Source: Simkania negevensis
Lineage (GTDB): Bacteria; Chlamydiota; Chlamydiia; Chlamydiales; JAFITR01
Assembly (NCBI GenBank): GCA_017116025.1
Contig: JAFITR010000038.1
Span: forward strand, 1-11,118
Reading direction: 5' to 3'
Length of the DNA: 11,118 nucleotides
The number at the start of each line of letters is the position of its first letter. Position 1 is the stretch's first letter. Below are positions 7,129 to 11,118 of the stretch, piece after piece. The notes below the pieces were generated by a model. That model saw only the letters and a program-made list of their open reading frames with translations. It searched no databases and was not told the DNA's origin. Made by a program: the position numbers and the translations under genes.

Positions 7129-7820
7129 AGCTCTTTTTCCTTCTTGTACAGTTCTATCTTGTCTCTTTCGATGGGCAAGGCCACGACTTTTTGGTTGCTC
7201 AAGATATATTCGTTGAGCACAAGATTTGTTAAGAAGGGCTCATTAGAGTTGTAGTGCTTGAGGATGTAGTGGTTACAGTGTTCCATAAAAACTTTTGCAT
7301 TGCTAAAGTAGTAGATTCCGCTTGAAGCGTGACGTGAGATTGGCTGTTGCCCTGCAGCACGGTAGACAACACCCTCTGAATCGACGCCGACATAGGTCCA
7401 TTTGGGATGAATTGCATCGAAGGTGATAAGTCCTGCATCCGCTTGTTTATCCTTACAGTAGGTAAGGAATGCATCGATTGGAGTCTGAAGCACCTGGTCA
7501 TGCGAGGCAACCAAGACAGGTGATTCGTCAAGAGTATCAACGCTCAAAAGCAAGGTGCAAACAGCTCCTGCTGTCGGTTTCTTTACCTTAATGACCGTAG
7601 AAGAGGGCTCGAGCTGTTGGATCGTGTCAGAAACGTGATAGCGCCGTTCGTATTGCTCGCTGACCATAAAGGTGAACGACTGGCCTTCTTCATTCGTTCT
7701 CAAAGAGTTAACAGCTCTTTCGAGCAAGATTTTTCCCTCATGCTGTTGGAGGTAGCGTGGGTAGGATTTCTGCTCCTCAGCGTCAAATTCGACCATGGAA
7801 ATCAATGTATGTAGCCTCAT
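7107..7820 (-). CDS. nucleotidyltransferase-fold protein lacking the N-terminal signature
   Basis: 237 residues, a diverged paralogue of the two following genes. The first 35 residues keep no G-x-G-x-R or Lys-Pro motif (RLHTLISMVEFDAEEQ in place of the nucleotide loop), but the rest follows the fold: TAGAVCTLLLSVD (83-95), VASHDQVL (104-111, with the metal-site Asp108), HPKWTYVGVDSEGVV (138-152) matching DPKWSFAKVNEQGFV of the intact neighbour, SSGIYYF (166-172) and FLTNLVLNEYIL (196-207). The C-terminal GTPED motif is missing. Catalysis without the nucleotide loop is doubtful; a non-catalytic subunit or a protein with altered function is likelier. The start is well supported: GAGGAGGT (7828-7835) lies 7 bases upstream and the ATG overlaps the upstream stop as ATGA. 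Alternatively it could be a GT-A-like transferase. Confidence 0.85.
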   Translation of the reverse strand: MRLHTLISMVEFDAEEQKSYPRYLQQHEGKILLERAVNSLRTNEEGQSFTFMVSEQYERRYHVSDTIQQLEPSSTVIKVKKPTAGAVCTLLLSVDTLDESPVLVASHDQVLQTPIDAFLTYCKDKQADAGLITFDAIHPKWTYVGVDSEGVVYRAAGQQPISRHASSGIYYFSNAKVFMEHCNHYILKHYNSNEPFLTNLVLNEYILSNQKVVALPIERDKIELYKKEKELWTASMS

Positions 7821-8455
7821 ACTTCAACCTCCTCGATCTTCCTTTTGATGTTTTCATACGTCACTTGCGTGACATCTTCTACTTTCATCAAGTGGCATCC
7901 GCTTGCTTTAGCAGCTTTAACCCCATTTTCATTGTCTTCTAAAACTAAACACTCGTCTGGCTGTAGTTTCAGGCGCTTGAATGCTTTAGTATAAATCTCA
8001 GGATGGGGCTTGGACTTCTTCACGTCTTGGTTGGAAAGAAAAAAATCGAGGTAGCCAGAGAGTTGTGCTTTGTTCATCATAGCAGCGACAGTATCGCGAA
8101 TAGAGTTTGAGCAGACAGCAACGCGATACCCTTCGTTTTTCAAACGGCTCAATGCGTATTCGTGATCAAAAACCGGGCGGCAATGGTGTGTGACCATCTC
8201 CATCGTAAACAACTGCTTGAGCTCGTTGATGAGCCTATGCAACCCTTGCGGTAATCCCTCCTCAATGGAAAGCATCTCCAACTTTTTCTTCGTCGGAAGG
8301 CCGTCAAAAGTCGTGAGATGATCATAACGACTTATCTCTAAGCCAAACATCCTCAACGCTTTATTTAGGGCTTCGTAATGCCACTCTTTTGCATCGATCA
8401 AGACACCATCCATATCGAATATGACAGCTTTAATCTTGGAAAGTGTTGCCTTCAT
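7817..8455 (-). CDS. HAD-superfamily phosphatase/mutase, beta-phosphoglucomutase-like
   Basis: 212 residues from ATG 8455. All four HAD motifs are present: DMDGVLID (14-21) with nucleophile Asp14 and acid/base Asp16, CSNS (115-118) with Ser116, KSKPHPEIY (147-155) with Lys149, and LEDNENGVKAAKASG (172-186) with Glu173-Asp174. The stretch after motif I (about 22-100) is a helical C1 cap as in the beta-phosphoglucomutase/GS1 group. It may remove a phosphate from a sugar phosphate or isomerise one before nucleotide activation. The reading frame extends 22 codons further upstream, inside the cytidylyltransferase gene, but ATG 8455 is preferred because it forms an ATGA overlap with that gene's stop and puts the HAD core near residue 10. 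No Shine-Dalgarno is evident, so re-initiation after the upstream gene is likely. The substrate is unknown. Confidence 0.9.
   Translation of the reverse strand: MKATLSKIKAVIFDMDGVLIDAKEWHYEALNKALRMFGLEISRYDHLTTFDGLPTKKKLEMLSIEEGLPQGLHRLINELKQLFTMEMVTHHCRPVFDHEYALSRLKNEGYRVAVCSNSIRDTVAAMMNKAQLSGYLDFFLSNQDVKKSKPHPEIYTKAFKRLKLQPDECLVLEDNENGVKAAKASGCHLMKVEDVTQVTYENIKRKIEEVEV
7828..7835 (-). promoter_or_regulatory. strong Shine-Dalgarno of the signature-less nucleotidyltransferase gene
   Basis: GAGGAGGT on the minus strand lies 7 bases before ATG 7820 and is the best ribosome-binding site in the window. It confirms that start. It suggests that this apparently non-catalytic protein is translated well in its own right rather than only by coupling. 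Confidence 0.75.
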
Positions 8456-9213
8456 TTCAAACACACGACTTTTTTCTCCCACGGGGTGGAATGTTCCGTA
8501 AAACCTTTCTGTTTTAGCCAATATTCAATAACAGCAACTTGCCAATCAGTGTCAATATCGAATCCGAAGTCCACAGTCATTGCTTTGGATCGCTTCCCTT
8601 GCCATTTGAATGGTAGCCTGCCTTCATCCATCTTTTCAAAACAGCAAGGCTTCATCACCTGAATAGAAAGGTCACAAAAGTATACAGAACCTTGCGAGTT
8701 GCGTATAGAGGAAAACTCTCCCAAAAGGCTGTGGTCAACAAAGGGTTGAATCTCCCCGTTCTCGTCAATTCTACGTGCGCGGTTGGGAGAAAACATGTCG
8801 TATTTGGCGACAGAAAAACAAGAGTCATATTCCGTTGTCCCTTCGATAAAGTCGAGGGCTTCATTGAGCTTACCAACATCGATGGCAGGGTTATTGCAAA
8901 AAAGGAGAGAGATGGCAGTGATTTTTTGTCCCTTGATGTTTGACAAAATATGTTGATAGGCATGGGTTAGAGCATCTTCTGTTAGAGCATCTGGAGTGGC
9001 TAATTCCGCAGGGCGAGGGATGTGTGTGGCGCCGTACTTTTTTCCTATGTTGGCAATTTCATCCGAGTCGGTAGAGACGTACAATTTGTCTAGCTGGGCA
9101 TAAGAGCCCGCAATAAAAGCATATTCTGCTGCTGGCCTGCCCAAAATCAAACGCGTGTTTTTTCCTGGAAGTCCTGTGCTGTTCTTCTTCCCTATTACAA
9201 GGCCAATCCTCAT
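8452..9213 (-). CDS. CMP-sugar synthetase family cytidylyltransferase (NeuA/KdsB/PseF-like)
   Basis: 253 residues from ATG 9213. GLVIGKKNSTGLPGKN (4-19) is the CTP-binding loop, a variant of the usual 'PARGGSKGIPGKN' with Lys9-Lys10 where most members have Ala-Arg. LYVSTDSDEIANIGKKYGA (44-62), RPAELATPDALTEDALTHAY (67-86) and SQGSVYFCD (173-181) follow the family order. FDIDTDWQVAVIEYW (218-232) ends with the characteristic Asp-rich motif (D219, D221, D223) that binds metal and the sugar acid. Expected reaction: CTP plus an acidic sugar (sialic, pseudaminic, legionaminic, Kdo-like or another aldonate) to CMP-sugar. No synthase for a nine-carbon sugar is seen here, so the substrate is open. 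The start was moved in by 26 codons from the first ATG of the frame because ATG 9213 overlaps the upstream stop as ATGA and is preceded 6 bases earlier by GGGAAGG (9220-9226). Confidence 0.9.
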   Translation of the reverse strand: MRIGLVIGKKNSTGLPGKNTRLILGRPAAEYAFIAGSYAQLDKLYVSTDSDEIANIGKKYGATHIPRPAELATPDALTEDALTHAYQHILSNIKGQKITAISLLFCNNPAIDVGKLNEALDFIEGTTEYDSCFSVAKYDMFSPNRARRIDENGEIQPFVDHSLLGEFSSIRNSQGSVYFCDLSIQVMKPCCFEKMDEGRLPFKWQGKRSKAMTVDFGFDIDTDWQVAVIEYWLKQKGFTEHSTPWEKKVVCLK

Positions 9214-9911
9214 GCAATGCCTTCCCATAGTTGTTTGTGAAAGAGCGGATAGTCGTTGTTTTCCCCATACCCCCAGTCGGCAAAATAACACTGAACGCGT
9301 GGATCGGTAACAGAGTCGAGATGTTCCACGGCATCGTCGATAAAAATTGCCTCATGCAGGTTGTGTCGGTCGAGGATAGCAGAAATCAACTTTCCTTTGC
9401 AGCCATATTGGTTGTAATGTGCATGGCTAAAAATATCGGTTACAGTAATGCGGTAGTGTGCCAAGAGGTTTTTAACAGCATCTTCGTTTTTCGTAGTAAC
9501 AATGTAAAGGTGTTTGACTGCTCTACCACTTAGGAACGTTCCAAACTCTGTGGCAGGATTCATCGCGCTCCAAGTGGCAAAGTCAGACTGATAGTGTCGG
9601 CGTAAAGAAAAGAAAAGGTGTTCGAAAGAGGTCTTCTCTTTCTGGGACATCGTCTCTTTTACTGTGTGGAAGAGGGCAGAAAAGTCTGCCGAACCTGTCG
9701 CCAGAGTTTTTTCGATGGTACGATGGAGGGCGCAGTATTCCCAAGGGGGGTGGACAAGGCCGCGGTGTTGATAAAACAAATCGTGTCGGCTTCTGTTTAA
9801 GTCGGAAGTGGCGGAAGTGAATCCGTAGTAAACCTGTGAAGAGATGACGAAGCATTCTTCAATAGAGTCGGCAATCACGCCGTCAAAATCGAGAAAGAGT
9901 GGCTTAGCCAT
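9210..9911 (-). CDS. HAD-superfamily hydrolase
   Basis: 233 residues, cytosolic. LFLDFDGVIADS (5-16) holds nucleophile Asp8 and acid/base Asp10. YIVTTKN (136-142) is motif II with Thr139. YGCKGKLI (169-176) supplies the motif III Lys (172 or 174). IFIDDAVEHLDSV (189-201) is motif IV with Asp192-Asp193. Residues 17-130 form a large, mostly helical insert, the position of a C1-type cap that sets substrate choice. Expected action is phosphate removal from a small metabolite, plausibly one made by the adjacent dehydrogenase or used by the cytidylyltransferase. It sits 5 bases after the GAPDH-like gene and overlaps the cytidylyltransferase start by ATGA. It differs clearly from the other HAD gene of the locus (larger cap, different motifs), so they are not recent duplicates. 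Confidence 0.9.
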   Translation of the reverse strand: MAKPLFLDFDGVIADSIEECFVISSQVYYGFTSATSDLNRSRHDLFYQHRGLVHPPWEYCALHRTIEKTLATGSADFSALFHTVKETMSQKEKTSFEHLFFSLRRHYQSDFATWSAMNPATEFGTFLSGRAVKHLYIVTTKNEDAVKNLLAHYRITVTDIFSHAHYNQYGCKGKLISAILDRHNLHEAIFIDDAVEHLDSVTDPRVQCYFADWGYGENNDYPLFHKQLWEGIA

Positions 9912-9916
9912 TGCAA

Positions 9917-11014
9917 TCAGTAAACCCCGTTTTCTGCATGGGCGAGCTCTCTGCTTTCTGTTGAAAGATTCTCTTTTGTGGGGAGGGAACTTAACTTCTT
10001 AGCAAGGTCAAGTACGCGGGCGCTATAGCCCCACTCATTGTCATACCAGAGAATCAGCTTGATCAGCCCGTTCTGTGCTTTGACCCACTGCAAGTCAATG
10101 ATGCAGCTTGCTTCTTCACGTTCGTAGTCGCAAGAGACTAACGATTCCCGGTTTAGTCTGACATAAGGAGAAGATTGAGCTTTTTCTTCTAGAAGAGCGA
10201 CAACGTCTTTGGTGGTTGGAGAGCTCTTTGCCTTGAGCACGATATCCGAACTTGCCACAACAGCTGTCGGAATACGGTAAGACATTGACATCACCTTCCC
10301 TCTGAGCTGAGGCAACACCTTCTCCGTTGCTTTCATCGCTGTGGTATCTTTGGGAATAAGGCTGCCTATGCTGGCTCGACCTAAAGCAAAGTCCTTCCAT
10401 ACAACACCAGGATTCGACTGAGAGATGGCAGGGCCGTCGACGAGATTTTGATAGGACAGCCATGGATGAAGAGTCGTGACAGAGCCTCCTTCCACTCCAA
10501 ACGCTTCGTCGAGCCATTTCATCGCGTGCGCAATGGCGTTTGCATCGCAAATGCTATTGGAAACAATGTTGTCAGAGGGACAAAGGTCGTAGTCGTTGAT
10601 GCCTAAAATCACCTCTCTGTCGACAAACTCCGAAGAGTGTGTCACAATTACCTTTTCTACCTTGTGAGATTCAATCAATTCCCTGGCGTCTATGACGTTT
10701 TCCGACACACCAGAGGCGTCAATTACGATATCCGTGCCGTGCCGCTTCCAGTCTACCTCACTTATCGAACGAAATGAGCTATAGCTTGCGGTATGGCCGT
10801 CGATGGTAATGGCCTCTTTGTCGTTTGTTACTTCCCCAGGAAACTTGCCATAGATCGAGTCGTATTTGAACAAGTAAGCCATGTTTTCCACATGGCTGTT
10901 CACATCGTTGATATGGACAAGATCAAATCGCTTGCTCAGTGCATTCAACCTTGCAACAGATCTTCCTATCCTGCCAAAACCGTTAATGCCAATGCGGATT
11001 TTCCTATATGCCAT
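9917..11014 (-). CDS. divergent GAPDH-family dehydrogenase
   Basis: 365 residues. The N-terminal NAD(P)-binding domain is clear: IRIGINGFGRIGRSVARLN (6-24) and HINDVN (34-39) with the ribose-binding Asp37. Catalytic Cys156 lies in SNSICDAN (152-159) where housekeeping enzymes have SNASCTTN, and His183 in TTLHPWLSYQ (180-189) where they have HAYTNDQ. Arg247 in YRIPT and the closing WYDNEWGYS (323-331) are kept. Residues that hold the substrate and inorganic phosphates are changed: C-D-A-N for C-T-T-N, H-P-W-L-S-Y-Q for H-A-Y-T-N-D-Q, and PKDTTAMKA for PTSTGAAKA. It probably still carries out NAD-linked, thiol-based aldehyde chemistry, but maybe not on glyceraldehyde-3-phosphate. A hydrophilic tail (341-365) extends beyond the family core and contains ESRELAHA. 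As first gene of the cluster beside HAD and cytidylyltransferase genes, it likely works in precursor synthesis. No clear Shine-Dalgarno is seen. Confidence 0.92.
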   Translation of the reverse strand: MAYRKIRIGINGFGRIGRSVARLNALSKRFDLVHINDVNSHVENMAYLFKYDSIYGKFPGEVTNDKEAITIDGHTASYSSFRSISEVDWKRHGTDIVIDASGVSENVIDARELIESHKVEKVIVTHSSEFVDREVILGINDYDLCPSDNIVSNSICDANAIAHAMKWLDEAFGVEGGSVTTLHPWLSYQNLVDGPAISQSNPGVVWKDFALGRASIGSLIPKDTTAMKATEKVLPQLRGKVMSMSYRIPTAVVASSDIVLKAKSSPTTKDVVALLEEKAQSSPYVRLNRESLVSCDYEREEASCIIDLQWVKAQNGLIKLILWYDNEWGYSARVLDLAKKLSSLPTKENLSTESRELAHAENGVY

Positions 11015-11118
11015 ATTAAAATAACCACGTCTTGTCCGTTGAGAAAAAGAAACGGAACTATAGCAAAGAGCCTATATATGGGTAATGGGTAATTTGTTAT
11101 TGTTTTGTCAAAGGCAGA
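11015..11118 (-). promoter_or_regulatory. probable promoter region of the gene cluster (weak)
   Basis: This 104-base, A+T-rich stretch precedes the first gene and is the only place in 9 kb with room for a leader promoter. On the minus strand a TATAGT (11057-11062) could serve as a -10, but the hexamer 17 bases upstream (TTACCC) is a poor -35. A perfect TTGACA (11106-11111) is 27 bases from a TATATA, too far for a standard sigma-70 pair. The true promoter may lie outside the window if further genes precede. It also holds a GGTAATGGGTAATTTG stretch (11080-11095, plus strand) like the outer arms of the element at 1602-1850. Confidence 0.25.

Noticed and set aside
8456..8521. 22-codon longer N-terminus for the beta-PGM-like HAD protein
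   Set aside because: The extension lies inside the cytidylyltransferase gene and adds no family sequence. The ATGA overlap at 8452-8455 favours the shorter start.
9214..9291. 26-codon longer N-terminus for the cytidylyltransferase
   Set aside because: The extra residues have no similarity to the family, whose chains start directly with the first strand. ATG 9213 has a GGGAAGG site and overlaps the upstream stop.

Overview
The window is a dense block of twelve protein-coding genes, all on the minus strand and read from right (about 11014) to left. They look like part of a surface-glycan or glycolipid biosynthesis and export locus. The predicted proteins are nucleotidyltransferases, a CMP-sugar-synthetase-type cytidylyltransferase, two HAD phosphatases, a divergent GAPDH-family dehydrogenase, an ABC exporter, a GDPD-family phosphodiesterase and two or three glycosyltransferases. 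The leftmost gene runs off the window edge. Base composition looks moderate by eye. A PglK/MsbA-like exporter next to NTP-transferases suggests a bacterium with a complex envelope, probably Gram-negative. The intergenic 'ACGCAAAGGCGCAAAG' repeat is a type seen in many unrelated environmental bacteria, so I do not commit to a phylum.

Layout, in order of transcription. (1) Precursor-synthesis block, 11014-5675: divergent GAPDH-like enzyme, HAD phosphatase, cytidylyltransferase, beta-PGM-like HAD phosphatase, then three consecutive nucleotidyltransferase-fold genes. The genes are almost gapless, with three successive 4-base ATGA stop/start overlaps, one 22-base overlap and one 11-base overlap, so they are almost certainly co-transcribed and translationally coupled. 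(2) Export, 5685-3859: a full-length ABC exporter half-transporter (membrane domain fused to ATPase) overlapping the last nucleotidyltransferase gene. (3) Assembly/processing, 3841-1852: an unrecognised 363-residue protein, perhaps a GT-B-like transferase, and a GDPD-family phosphodiesterase. (4) A 249-base intergenic element at 1602-1850 made of nested inverted repeats. (5) Two GT-A (family 2-like) glycosyltransferase genes, the second partial.

Inferred joint role: the dehydrogenase, phosphatases and nucleotidyltransferases make one or more unusual nucleotide-activated building blocks. Glycosyltransferases add them to a carrier, the ABC protein moves the product across the inner membrane, and the GDPD protein may trim or recycle a phosphodiester. 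The substrates cannot be read from the sequence.

The most unusual signals are: a near-identical C-terminal peptide (ES-x-ELAHA) on two unrelated proteins, the GAPDH homologue and the ABC exporter, encoded with different codons; a trio of nucleotidyltransferase-fold proteins in which only the middle one keeps the full nucleotide-binding signature; a GAPDH homologue with catalytic Cys/His but altered phosphate pockets; and the nested inverted-repeat element.
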